From Saxidomus purpurata (Eukaryota; Mollusca; Bivalvia; Venerida; Veneridae), in assembly GCA_022818135.1 (NCBI GenBank), contig JAFMSR010000003.1, positions 10,719,098-10,783,097 on the forward strand: a stretch of 64,000 nt of DNA, written 5' to 3'. Numbering within the stretch: the stretch's first letter is position 1; every line of letters starts with the position of its first letter. Under the pieces are notes generated by a model. That model was not told the origin of the DNA and searched no databases. It saw nothing but the letters and a program-made list of their open reading frames with translations. Both the position numbers and the translations under genes were made by a program. Of this stretch, positions 11,891 through 22,782 are shown piece after piece.

Positions 11891-13734
11891 GTTTCTTTAA
11901 TCTGTGAAAGCATCTTTGTAATAGTTTGTCTTATACTGCGATATAATGAGGATGAAAAATAATTCGGAGCTACATTATTAAAAAATATAAAAACTAAAAG
12001 TGTAGAGTGATATTTACATCATTTTCGAAAAGGTATTAATTCCAACTAAGTAATCATGTCCTGTATATATTCTCGTTGGGCTTTTACGTTTATTCCTTAT
12101 TTAGTTGTCTTACATTTGTACTAAGAGTAATTTGTGTATTTCCCCCGGATTGTACGATAGGAATCAAAACAATAATTCATATACTATACGCATCATCAAA
12201 CATTTAATACTTCTCAAATGTCCAATGATATACAATTTTGGTATACATGTGCCTAAGCATTGATCAAATCTTGCATACCTGTGTATTCTTATGTTCTTAT
12301 TTTCTAACTGTTTAAAATGAAAGCATTAGGGTTCTTTAGTATATAAAACATACCACAGTGACCCTATAGACTGACACACTAAAAATAGAATCTATATTTT
12401 TAGGTGTGTCCAGTCAATTTCTTGAATACAAAACTCAAAATTTATTACGTAATCGACGGTTTAAAGGGGCATAAACAACAACTAGCAGATCATTTACTAG
12501 AAACGTTTAAAACGAGTTAATCATACGTAAAATCTGAAATAATGCAATTATTAAGAGTGACATATATTCAAGTATTTCGTTTGTGCACAAAAGCAGTATA
12601 ATAAATTGATATCCGCCAAAGAATAATGAAACAAGTGTTATTAACGTTTTACTTAGCTACAACATGCTATTTTTACCGAAATTTACTGCATTTTTTTTAT
12701 TGAAACTTTGAGATTTTGGTGCATAATGTTTTGAGGTTATATAAATTGCTCCCAGTTGTTTGGTTTGCCTGTTTAACTCCCAAAACCAAAAACATATGGC
12801 AAGCGATATGCATATTAATTCTTTAAACTATATGTTTGACTTTAATTTTATTGAAAGCGCGACACCTTGTATGTTTTTTTTTATACCTTATAGAAATCGA
12901 AAAATGACTGTATTTTTTTACATAAACATGTTGTTGTGTGTATTCATTCTCTTACTTAGATGTTTTATCCATCCTTATTTTTGAAGCAAAATTTGAGAAA
13001 AAGTTTATTTTCATTTTTTATCCTTAATAGCCAATAATGGCACTATTAACATTAAGTTCTGAATACTTTTTTTATATGGGCTACTTTTCAGGATATTTTC
13101 AACCTTCATTTATAATTGAACTATCGAAAACGAAAAAGTAGAGTTTATAAAACCAATGAGATTTATGTCTTTTACGACATACGCCAGTTTCTGTTTACGG
13201 CAAATCGTGACCATCCAACATTTTAGAGACAACCAATCTAACTAACTGATATCATGGTTTAAAGTATCACACTACCCATTCAAAGGATGATTTTATATAT
13301 TACATGTACACTTTAAACCGTGGTTAAACCGTTAACACTTTAATATGGGGTTTACGTGCAGAGTGCAATATAATTCAGTTAACTCTTAAAGGGACATACC
13401 CTATAACTGATGCCAAACTAAATAACCTCCAAAACATAAATAATACAATCTTTGGAAGAATTATAACTTAACCTAAAAGTTTCAGCCAGCATTCCCAGTC
13501 ATTACTGATAAAATCAGCGGTTTAAAATACACTGCAGTACCGCACACCATTCAATAATCTTTGTAGAGTTGTTGTACAATTAATGGGTGGATGCGATTTA
13601 TTACAGAAATCCTCTATATTGATTAATTGTGGTAATATGAGGCATTTTTCGCCATAGGATCTTCTTTTAAATTGTATTTATTTATCATTTTATGTTCATT
13701 GAACACATAATCTATGTTTCAATATAATCTGCTA

Positions 13735-13862
13735 GATGTAGGGAGTGCGTCTTTAAACATATAGTTTAGCACCTCTTAAACTCATAGTTTCAATTGCCGT
13801 TTGCACTATAAAATCTTAAACCGTCGTTTGAAGTCTTAAACCTTAGTTTAAAGTCTGATAAA
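13735..13862 (-). repeat. GTTTAA-box repeat family, copy 1
   Basis: Reading the minus strand, this contains ggtttaagacttcaaacgac, then ggtttaagattttatagtgc and gagtttaagaggtgctaaac. The same box order appears at 17095-17240 and 18690-18785 on the plus strand. Related gagacaaccaa(t/a) ends occur at 13222, 13870 and 17323. Likely a non-autonomous DNA element family. Confidence 0.5.
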
Positions 13863-14941
13863 CCCGCAAGAGACAACCAAATTAGCAAAAACTACGGCTT
13901 AAAGTGTCACGTCGCGCTAACTGCAATGTTGTACTACATTGACGCACAACTATAAGACATGTTGGAATCTTTTGAATTTTGCGATTTCAATATCATGTCG
14001 TACATATATTATAAGCAACTCTTGGTTCATTATCTATCTGTTTTTTTGTGTTACTTTCAAAAGAAAATTTAAACCGCTATATCCAAGAAACACTGATCCA
14101 AAATCAAGACCCTCATTAAAAAATAATGTTCACAAATTCTGTTTGTTGTAATAAAGTTCATATGACTTTCACAATCTGCCACCTAGACAAGACATAGTAG
14201 TTATTTTTCTGCACGTGTATTTGTGTATGCAGTTCTATGTACAGTTTACCTAGGAATAAAAGACAAAGAGCAAAGGTTCAATTAAGAAAATCCTTTAATC
14301 AGAAATTCTGTTCTTTTACTATCCTAATCAATATGCCGATGCATTGCAATACGTCGAATGAGAATTTGTCGATTGAAATTTAGTCTACTGTTATTCTCTT
14401 GTTATGTCTAATGTGACTGTCTGGTTCTATAATAAGCTTTATAACCTCAATCCCTCAACACACACACAAAATGAAAAATGAAAATGCCTTTACTGGTTTC
14501 TTTCTAATCTAAGCTTATATACCTATATGTCTTCAGAAAGTATTTTGTATATTCATAGGTACACGTATGACTAAAATAATATAAGAACAAAAGGCCGAGT
14601 AGTCTATAGACCCTCCTCGACGAATAATTTTTTCCGACCTATATTTCTATTACGGTTAATTCAGAATTTAGTGCACTGTGAAACCATTCAGTATGTTAGC
14701 GGAAGCTGAATAGTACCCAAGCCAAGAAAAAGCTGGATTCCCTCTATACCAATCATGTATTTTTTGTGGCCAAAGTAAGCTAATGTGAGAGATAACAGTT
14801 GGACGAATAAACACAACTTGGCACATATCCTATAAAATACACAAAATGTAGTAGATGCTGGCATACATATTACTAAAATAATAATATCATTAGCAACAAA
14901 ATGTTAACAGGATTTGGGGCACAGCGATTGTATAATGTTAC

Positions 14942-15105
14942 CACCTCGATAGCCTAGTGGTAGACCGTTTGCTTCTTGTGCTTGGTGTCGCGTAGTTTGA
15001 TCTCGTGACGTTTTAACAAATACATGAAAAATGGGAATGACAACCTAATAAAATGTTACTCTCACGAAGATAAAGAGAAGTTTCCCGTTTCTTGGAAGAG
15101 GTAAT
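14942..15105 (+). mobile_element. tRNA-derived SINE (plus)
   Basis: The head cctcgatagcctagtggtag has the form of a pol III A box (tagcctagtggtaga). About 40 bp later gtagtttgatctcgtgacg is a decayed B box. The body continues with caacctaataaaatgttact. This head (cctcg.tagcctagtggtaga) is typical of mollusc tRNA-SINEs. The 3' end is not defined. Confidence 0.55.
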
Positions 15106-15224
15106 ATAGAATTTGTCGTCACAAAAGACCGTCGTAGCGCATGTTTTCTGTTAAATATGTGTATCGTCAAGTCAAGCTTTTAGTGTATCATCGATAATAA
15201 ATTATAAATGTGTTCTGGTAGGAA

Positions 15225-15437
15225 TGTGCCTCTAGTTTGTCATTTACGGGTAGTCTACCCTACCATTGTTTCTTGCACGATCCAGTACTACATGTAGATC
15301 CCTATCCTCCGAAAGAAAATGTCTAGTTTCTCACACAAAACATTTTCTGTAACAAGGCTCGAACCAATGACCCTCAATCTGTGAGAGGTTGCAGTGATTT
15401 CAAGTGAGCGACTCTAAATACTCGACCACAGATGCGG
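15225..15437 (-). mobile_element. tRNA-derived SINE (minus)
   Basis: On the minus strand the head is ctgtggtcgagtatttagag (A-box-like) followed by a good B box, ggttcgagcc (15355-15364 in the plus strand as ggctcgaacc). The body runs to about 15225 through gaaactagacattttctttc. The spacing of the two boxes (about 60 bp) fits a tRNA-like promoter. Confidence 0.6.
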
Positions 15438-16156
15438 AATATACTAGGAATAAATACTATTTCTACCTGCCAATCTGAACTACACACTAAAATCTATGGC
15501 GAAAATTAACAATTAAGATATACATGAAATAATCACAACACGACTGAATATTTCTACAATACTCTCATAATCTCTCATCACCACGATTGACGTCAAAACT
15601 TGTATACCGTGATTTATTTAATATTTAAACATAGTTTTTTTCTGTCTGTCTGTACAGATATAAAAAAGCGGTCTGGTTTGAATTATCAGTATAATAGCAT
15701 ATAAAACAGTGTGTTTATCTCGTGTTAAGCTAAGCTGTCATTTCAGGCTGAAGGATGAGACTAGCATGGTTTTAGAACATAACTGTTGCCTTATTGATAG
15801 ACATCGAGAAATTCAAGAATAAGAATGTTTCATAACTTGTATATATACTGTATCATATACTATGCTTGTTAGTAGGTCCGGGATGCTTTTTTAAATGGCT
15901 TTGTTTGTTTCAGAACTTGATTAATCATTGTTTCTTTGATATTGTGTATATGTTTATACGAGTTTACGTTGTGATAGTAGATTTGCAGGGGAAGGTCGTG
16001 GGACCCACGGTCCAAACCCCATGTTACTGTGAGCATACTGGTCGTGTTGTTTTCATACGTTTGAAAACATATATGCTATATATTAAACATTTCTCGACTG
16101 TTCATGGTTATTTCTTTCTTTAGTTAGTTAGAGGTATATTCTCGACCGATTAATAC

Positions 16157-16368
16157 ATAAAGGGAATTTTTCATAATTTTGAAATTGTCCAATCAACCAG
16201 CGGCCTGAAGTTGGCGGCCTAGCGGCCTAATGTTTTTCAAGAAAGAAAATGACTGTATATATATAAATCAATGAAAACGTAAAAATACATTAGGTCACTA
16301 GGCCGCCAACTTCAGGCGGCTAGCCTGCTGGTTGATTGGAAAATTTAAATTATGATATATTCCTTTAA
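16157..16368. mobile_element. MITE-like palindrome
   Basis: The left arm (ttttgaaattgtccaatcaa, ccagcggcctgaagttggcg) is mirrored by the right arm (cgccaacttcaggcggctag, ctgctggttgattggaaaat) with a core of about 50 bp including tatatatat. Arms are about 80 bp. No coding capacity. A further fragment of the same arm (tacgccgcgaacttcagt) is at about 16386. Confidence 0.7.
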
Positions 16369-17094
16369 TGTATTTCAATAGGTCGCTACGCCGCGAACTT
16401 CAGTGAGATCAGTTTTTAACACAATCGTGACTATACGAAATCTAGACAGAGTGAGACGATCACTGAAGATGATGCCGTCAATGGGATGATATGGGGGTCG
16501 ATATGAAATTTGCCGTATCATATCAAATACGTTCTAATGATAATGCTTGGCTTAGATAAAAGTTTTAATGACATAAGCTAGTACATATTAAAAACGGGGC
16601 TGAAAACTTCCGACAGGGTCGAGTGGGTTGAAGACAAAAATATTTTGACCTGTTGCCGTGTTCTTTACATATACCAATTGATCAGTAGAATAATATAAAT
16701 TTCTACAATTATTCCAAGTTGATTCTGTTTGTTCAGTTCTAAATATATACTTGAAAACGGAAGTACATGTATCTGACACTATCTTGAACGTATGGCATAT
16801 CCTACGCTCGTAAAGTGAAAACGATGTGTCGAATCGGAAAGTTTCAAAACTACTCATGTTTTACCTGATTTACTCCATCAACGTAACACTTTCACGATAA
16901 TCGGTATCGTCTGCAAATCCAATTTGCAATTTTCGATCAACATTGTGCAAAACAGATTCAACAGTTCGAAAACAGTCACTGACAATAACCTGACATAATG
17001 TGCGAATTTATACACACAAGGTTCGCGCGCCATTGGAAAGGTCACGTGATTCTTTCATATGTGGTTTCAGGTTTTCTGACTGCTCGTATCGTAA

Positions 17095-17240
17095 CCTAGG
17101 GTTTAACAGACTTTTAATTACGGTTTAAGACTTTAAACCACGGTTTAAGATTTTATGGTGGAAACGGCACACAAAGCTATAGGTTTAACACTGAAACCTA
17201 TGGTTTAAAAAATTTATTGTGCCCTAGATTAAACCACAGT
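17095..17240 (+). repeat. GTTTAA-box repeat family, copy 2
   Basis: Contains ttacggtttaagactttaaa, ccacggtttaagattttatg and taggtttaacactgaaacct, the same order of boxes as the copies near 13.8 and 18.7 kb. The neighbouring gattggttgtctctt (17321) is the inverse of the agagacaaccaat at 13222. Confidence 0.5.
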
Positions 17241-17409
17241 TAAAAATATTTATATAAAATAATTCGTTTTAAGCAGTTATATGACACTTTTTAAAAAGTG
17301 GTTTAAGCTAATTTGATTGGTTGTCTCTTAAAAGTATGGGTCTATCCTTTTCTATTTGACTGAATTATTTTTTCTTGATGTTTGGTTCTAACATATGTCT
17401 GCTGTTTAC

Positions 17410-17885
17410 ATTTTTCGGCACAGCCGTATTCACCTCGCTTTTGACCAGAAGTTGGCACCCTTCAACCGCCAATGAAATGACAAGTAGAATAAATGTATTT
17501 TTTTGTATTGGAAAATTTACTCTGTAAAGCACCTATTAATTGGGTCATACAGCTTTAGAAAGGTCAACAAAATACTCTTGCGTCTTCAGTCTTTCGAATG
17601 GTTTTAAAGTTTTAGTACGTAAATAGTTCATACTTTCAACATAAAAATTATGTTATATGTTATGACCCTCATAATATAAATAATGTAAATTATGAGTGCA
17701 GAGTAATAAAACCTTCTCGATCAGTGAGTATGGTCAATATTTCGAGTAACATATTTGATAAAAAAAACAAGGATTAAGTTTGTTTTTCTGATGCACATGT
17801 AACTGCATGGACTTAATCACAGGGGAGAAATGTGTAAGCGGCCGTTTAGCTCATTCGGGAGAGCAGGTGCGCGTCCCGGTCAGGG
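17410..17885 (+). repeat. Dispersed repeat ending in a tRNA-like head; inverse copy at 63420-63860
   Basis: About 440 bp matching the minus strand of 63420-63860: shared blocks include tacagctttagaaaggt, tttagtacgtaaatagttca, aaaccttctcgatcagtga and gtcaatatttcgagtaacat. At 17838-17887 it ends in gcggccgtttagctcattcg, then ggagagcaggtgcgcgtccc. This has a clear tRNA A-box form (tagctcattcgggagagca) but a poor B box. The other copy keeps tgtaagcggcc...cagtcgggaga at the same place, so the tRNA-like part belongs to the repeat. Confidence 0.6.
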
Positions 17886-18689
17886 TGAATATACTTACTG
17901 CATAAAGGAATATTTACCAAGAAATCTAGCTACCCATGTCTTTCATATGTTCAAAATCGCGCCGACCATCTTTTTCAAAGACAGTTCTTGTTATTTATCT
18001 AGTTATCCATTTTTGTTCAATTCTAAGAAATCTGAGAGTATATATTATTAATTTGCATTCATACATTTGTCACTGTTTACACTTAATATGTGAATATTAC
18101 ACATGCACTTCATGTAGGACGGGCCGTTCACTGGGTTGGTATAACTCATGGCCAATCTTACAATTGAATGAATGATGTTTTATGTACATGTATAACTGTT
18201 TACAATAAAATATGTTAAATCTAAACTATGGGCTAAACAGACTTTAAACTACGGTTTCAGACTTAAAGTGGAATTATGCACATTTTTTCAAGTAAAAATA
18301 CAGCTGGAATAGGTGTGTGTAAAAAGGGTAGAGGAAATAATAGCTTTTAACCCAATACACCAAACACTTTCTGCTACCAGTATGAAGTAAAATAATATTA
18401 CTTGTCCTATTTTGACTGGGAGAGTCAAATTTAAAAACAAACTGCATGCAGGAGTTGCTTCCCTTCCACTGCCGAAATCTTTACCAACAACAACAACACA
18501 AGGGAGATCATTGCGAAGACAGGAACTATTATTTTCTTAGTCCAATTTTTTTTATTTCTAGAGCACCAACTTCAAATACTAATGCGACATTATCATTACT
18601 TTAACACATTTAAATGCACAGCAACCGAAAATTGCTTTTATAAAACTGTCACCAAAAATACACTATGTGCAGTAAGATGCGCATAATGT

Positions 18690-18785
18690 CACTTTAAACC
18701 ACGATTTAAGATTTGATTGTGCAAACAGCATACGGAACTATAGATTTAAGAGGTGTTAAACTATTGGTTTAAGAATTAAACATAA
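18690..18785 (+). repeat. GTTTAA-box repeat family, copy 3
   Basis: Contains ctttaaaccacgatttaaga, then gaactatagatttaagaggt and gttaaactattggtttaag, matching the other two copies. A shorter piece (aaactacggtttcagactt) lies at about 18245. Confidence 0.5.
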
Positions 18786-18924
18786 AATAAACATAAAATG
18801 TTAGTATAAAGGATTATTGCGCATATCACTTGCCATAATAAAACATATAAGAAAGCCGATACAGTTTAAGTGATCAACACTGTATCACGCATGTTATCAT
18901 AGGATTAGCAATGATTTGATATAC

Positions 18925-19107
18925 CTATTACATATTCTGTAGAGGTACGATAACCTTGTTCCCACCATTGTTCACAAGACGTAAGCGACCGGGATCTACG
19001 GTTTGTAACATCGCTTTCATCATTGCAGTCTGGATACTCATCATACGTAAGTCGTAGCGGGATGCATTTGCCATCATCGCAGCGGAACGAATCTTTACTA
19101 CAGTTTT
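18925..19107 (-). CDS. Exon G: LDLa module 4 (Cys4 and Cys6 missing) plus start of fibrinogen-like segment
   Basis: The acceptor is tataatag and the donor g|gtatat; 183 bp, phase 1 to 1. It starts ENCSKDSFRCDDGKCIPLRL, a canonical LDLa first lobe with Cys1, Cys2 and Cys3. The second lobe is TYDEYPDCNDESDV. Cys4 is replaced (Tyr or Thr at RLTYDEYPDC) and no cysteine follows the DESD motif at the Cys6 position. In the family Cys4 pairs with Cys6, so again an entire disulfide is gone. After an Arg/Ser-rich linker it ends SLTSCEQWWEQGYRTSTEYV. This resembles the 'SC..w...G...sG.Y.I' start seen before the 'CD(F/M)' motif in fibrinogen-like and contactin-associated proteins. Confidence 0.82.
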
Positions 19108-19564
19108 CTATTATAAAAGCTTTACTAAACAAGAGTATCGTTAGAAACGATGGATGCTCCCCGAAGCACCTCACCATAAACATGGAATCAAAAGTTCAAA
19201 AGAATAAAATAGCACAACCTAAATGTAAACTATGGACATGTTCTTGCATGCATTTACAAATACGTACACATCAATATTAAAAGCGATTGTAACCTTAATA
19301 ATATGTGTACTCATTTGTTGTATTATTTCATGTTCTGTTTGACATACTGCTTATACAGAAGACACTTATCACTGATTTATTCTCTTAGAAAAGTAAATAT
19401 TACCAGAATTGTGGCTAAAACTTTGAGCATTTATAACAATTTTAAAAAGAATGTGTTTTTTAATAATCATGTCAAACATCGATATTTTTCCATTTCTTAT
19501 TGTTATTTCTATCAAACTCAAAGGAAATATCTCTTACGTCGTACATGTTTCCTAGGACAGTAGC

Positions 19565-20371
19565 CATATACGCCCGAAGGATATGCTATTAAGTAGTGTG
19601 GACCCTTGCTGTCCCCGGTACGTTCCGGGTAAAAGAAAAGTTAATTAAAAATTTAAAAGAAATCTGAAGGGGGGGGGGGGTGAGGAGACGGGGCTGCCAG
19701 TGCCAGTATGGCTCTACCTGCCAAATTGACAATTGGCAATTCAATTTTCAAAGGGTCATAACTCCAGACCTGTGCTTCTAAAGATATTCAACTGAACTCA
19801 GGGGGCATCAGCTCTATACAGTTATAAACATTCCGACAAAGTGTGAATGAAACTCCCTTACCAATGTGGTAGATATAATTCCGGACATAACTGGCAATTT
19901 TGCCTTGGTAAAAACTGCCATGGTAATTTAATATTCAAATTGAAAGGGTTTCTGAAGCAAAAGGGGGATCAACTCTATATAGTAGCAAGAGGCAGTCAAT
20001 GACGGCCATATCCCACGCCACAAATGTAAATAATAACGCGGACAAGAATATTAAACAGAAATAATCAAATGACTATAACTCGGTGGAAAATCATCGAGGC
20101 GGAACATACAATACGATATGCACATCTCCTCATGACAAAGCTTCCCGTAAAGTTTTGTTGAATTCCAGCGGTTGCTGAGAAATAGCTCTGGAAGAAACAC
20201 TTTTGGCGGGGGATAAAAAACATCTCCACAAAGTTTAATAGAAATTTAAATACCAATGTACTTAATATGGCTACAAATTGTAACGGACGGACGGATGGAC
20301 GGACGGAGAGTTCGACGGACGGACGGACGGACGACAAGCGACATAACATAATACGTCCCTTCGGGCGTATG
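19565..20371 (+). mobile_element. Pearl-like (Helentron-type, non-autonomous) element with perfect 13-bp inverted ends
   Basis: atacgcccgaagg (19568-19580) is exactly inverted at 20358-20370 (ccttcgggcgtat). Before the 3' end lies an (acgg)n microsatellite (20282-20335, partly ggatgg). The last bases also fold on themselves (tacgtccc ttc gggcgta). The body includes a g-run (19671-19680) and gggtcataactccaga, a phrase common to mollusc elements of this group. No ORF. It sits in the intron between exons F and G. Confidence 0.65.
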
Positions 20372-20520
20372 AAAATCTTTTTCGACTAAGTGGACTTTTA
20401 CCATTTTTAAGTATGATATATCTGTAATTTATAGCAAAATAGTATTGATAATTACTAATAACAAGACTTCTTTATTTAAGAAAACACCAGAAATTCAAGA
20501 GAGAATAGATGTAAACATAC

Positions 20521-20637
20521 CACATTCTAGTTCATCACTGCCATCAGTGCAGTCTTCAATGCCATTACATCTCTTGTTTAAAGAAATGCATCGCTTATCT
20601 TTACATTCAAGTTCGTCGTCAAGGCATGTTCTATGCT
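20521..20637 (-). CDS. Exon F: LDLa module 3 (complete six-cysteine)
   Basis: The acceptor is tgattacag and the donor g|gtatgt; 117 bp, exactly 39 codons, phase 1 to 1, the classic single-exon LDLa unit. It reads EHRTCLDDELECKDKRC, ISLNKRCNGIEDC, TDGSDELEC. All six cysteines and the calcium-binding acidic cluster (N-G-x-x-D-C-x-D-G-S-D-E) are in place, so this is the only fully canonical LDLa repeat among the four. Its first residue, Glu, comes from a codon split with the preceding exon (G plus AG). Confidence 0.88.
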
Positions 20638-20765
20638 CTGTAATCACCATTATATATGTTAATAATTTATTCAAACAAAGTGTTCGTAGAATTAATACCA
20701 TGTACCAACAATATCATCTTCATGAAAGCCAAATTCACTGATAACAAGTGTTTTCAGTAAGAAAG

Positions 20766-21477
20766 CGCGCTCGACTTTTCTCAGTGCTTGCCAATAAAAA
20801 CAAAACTTTGGCACTAAAAGGCAAAACAAGGATATGTATAAACAAGGGCCGTAAGTAGCAAGATATTAAGTCAAAGGTTATCTAACTTATTTGTTGGATA
20901 TCCCTGAATACTACAGCAAAGTTTTAAATAAATAGTTTCAGTGGTTGATGTGCATGACAGTGCCAGTTGCACACGAGAATTTGACTAGGAATTTCTAAGT
21001 ACAAAACAATATTTCACAGTTATTTATTCTTGCTTACAGATAGGTGACATGACGATACATAAGTATTCCGACTTTCAAAATAATATCTCAAATGGTGAAG
21101 TCAGCGAGTGGACAAATACATAAAATTTAACTGAGTTTCTAAGTCGAAAAGGGCCATAATTCATATGAAATCCTAGACAGAGTTACCTTCTCTTGCCTTC
21201 ATTTGGGTATCATGATAGTTAATAAGTATTTCAACTTTCAAAGTAATATTCTAAGTCGAAAAAGGAACATAATTCTGACAAAAACCTTGACAGAGTTATG
21301 TACTCTTGTCTGTTGATGGATGTAATGATGGTAAATAAGAAATGTAAGTTTCAAAGCAATAGCTATGATGGTTTTGAAATAAAGTGGGTGGTACGAAAAA
21401 CTTAACCAAAGTGTGACGCCAGCGCTGACGCCGAGGCGAGTAGGGTAGTTCACATTTTCTTCGAAAAGTCGAGCTAA
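20766..21477 (+). mobile_element. Pearl-like element with perfect 12-bp inverted ends
   Basis: gctcgacttttc (20769-20780) is exactly inverted at 21463-21474 (gaaaagtcgagc). The core holds two to three diverged units (ctaagtcgaaaagggccata at 21140, ctaagtcgaaaaaggaacat at 21251) about 110-150 bp apart. A short acgcc/gacgcc run (21416-21438) precedes the end. It lies between exons E and F, so the element and exons are only some 130-280 bp apart. Confidence 0.65.
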
Positions 21478-21757
21478 AATTAAATATCCCTTCTTCCTTA
21501 GCATCCAACGTATGCTTGTTTAGTATTGTTTTTTGCTGTTTTTGTTAAACAAAATTTGTTATTTTAGAAACATCACCATACAAGCATTTATGTACCCAAT
21601 TACAGAAGACTTACAATAAAACAAATTATTTTTCCTTAGATGATTCCGCTCTAAACACACTCTGTCATGAAACGAATGTTTGATAACCAGAAATGTTAAA
21701 CAAATGAATATTTCCGTTTAGATTGTCTCGTGTTTACTATTCAGATCCTAAACTCAC

Positions 21758-21850
21758 CTCGGAATTCATTTTCAACTTTAATACAGCCTAAAGTTAAATT
21801 GCACGCCTGACTAGTAGGACTGGAACCACTGTCGTTGCAATAATCACAAC
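21758..21850 (-). CDS. Exon E: short cysteine-rich linker
   Basis: The acceptor is gacaaatag and the donor a consensus gtgagt; 93 bp, phase 1 to 1. It encodes about 31 residues: [G]CDYCNDSGSSPTSQACN followed by LTLGCIKVENEF. Four cysteines and an N-L-T glycosylation site are present. It is not LDLa (no acidic SDE motif) and I do not recognise the fold. It lies 257 bp downstream of LDLa exon D and precedes LDLa exon F. Its phase compatibility with both neighbours, the strong donor and the cysteine content are the grounds for calling it. Confidence 0.65.
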
Positions 21851-22106
21851 CTATTTGTCACAGAAAATTACACGTTTATGTAATACATTAAAATTGTCTT
21901 ATTTCTTATTCTGAATTTTGTAACTATAAATCTACTCCGGTCGCTGTATTTAATCTTTGTGCTTAAACTGTTTGTAAACATATTTCATAGATTCAGACTG
22001 TCAATAAGTTTAATTTAAAGTTGAAACAAAAGCATGTGTCAGATTGTGAAGCAATGTTTACAGTTGGCTGTCGTGGACTACATAGCAAATAAATAGCTCA
22101 TATTAC

Positions 22107-22283
22107 CTGTGTTAGACATGAAACAGTCCAGTTCATCTGAAGCATCAGTGCAGTCTATGACGTCATCGCACTTAGCTAAAATAGATATCCATTCACTGCT
22201 TCGACAACGATACAGTAAGTGTGTTATCTTGGGGGTTGAATGTTCAGATTGAGGAAATCGTCTGCTGTTTGTCAAGTGATGTC
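22107..22283 (-). CDS. Exon D: LDLa module 2 (Cys1 and Cys3 missing)
   Basis: The acceptor is aaattgcag and the donor a g|gtaata site; 177 bp, phase 1 to 1. The first half (HHLTNSRRFPQSEHSTPK) has no recognisable domain. The second half reads LLYRCRSSEWISILAKC then DDVIDCTDASDELDC. The C-terminal calcium lobe C-D-D-V-I-D-C-T-D-x-S-D-E-x-x-C is fully canonical. Cys2, Cys4, Cys5 and Cys6 are present; Cys1 is absent and the Cys3 position is occupied by Trp-Ile (SEWISI). The L1/Tx1-like element at 22463-28907 was inserted only about 165 bp upstream of this exon's acceptor, in the same intron. Confidence 0.8.
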
Positions 22284-22447
22284 CTGCAATTTACACATCA
22301 GTAAATAATAATATCATATATTTAAGAAGACAGATGTCACAAGTTTACCTAAAGAGTTTTAGAAAATACTATTGAATAAGAGATGAACACGGAATTATTA
22401 TGTTTATGAGGGATGATCCAAAATTAACTGGATTGTTGCTATACCGT

Positions 22448-22462
22448 AATTTCCGGACAATA
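22448..22462 (+). repeat. Target-site duplication, left copy
   Basis: aatttccggacaata, identical to 28908-28922, flanks the L1/Tx1-like element. Confidence 0.85.
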
Positions 22463-22782
22463 TGGCCGCCCGGAAAAAGATAACATACATAGGGTTTTTC
22501 GCTCTGTGTATTTGATGGAAATAAAATGGATTAAAGCATAATTTCGGACTTTAAGTGGATAGATATTGGACTTTATGTTGACGGTTAGTGCTTTATTGCC
22601 AAAAACATCATTAAAAATGAAAAAAGAAGCTTGTAATATGTAAATTTGAAAATGGAAGAGATCATAGGGCGGCGCCATTTTATTGAACATTATAAAATCC
22701 TTTGTCCGTCCAGATAAAGTTGAAAAACTAGAACATCTATACGGTGGTAAAATAAAAAAAAATACTGACCACTTCTGGAAAA

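Noticed and set aside
16588..16857. 89-codon minus-strand frame ending in a stop (NPLDPVGSFQPRF)
   Set aside because: Looks somewhat coding (several Cys), but no acceptor of phase 1 fits it between exons G and H, and G splices cleanly to H without it. An alternative terminal exon cannot be excluded.
17838..17887. tRNA gene candidate (tagctcattcgggagagca)
   Set aside because: A-box only; no proper T arm or acceptor stem, and the segment is part of a dispersed repeat.
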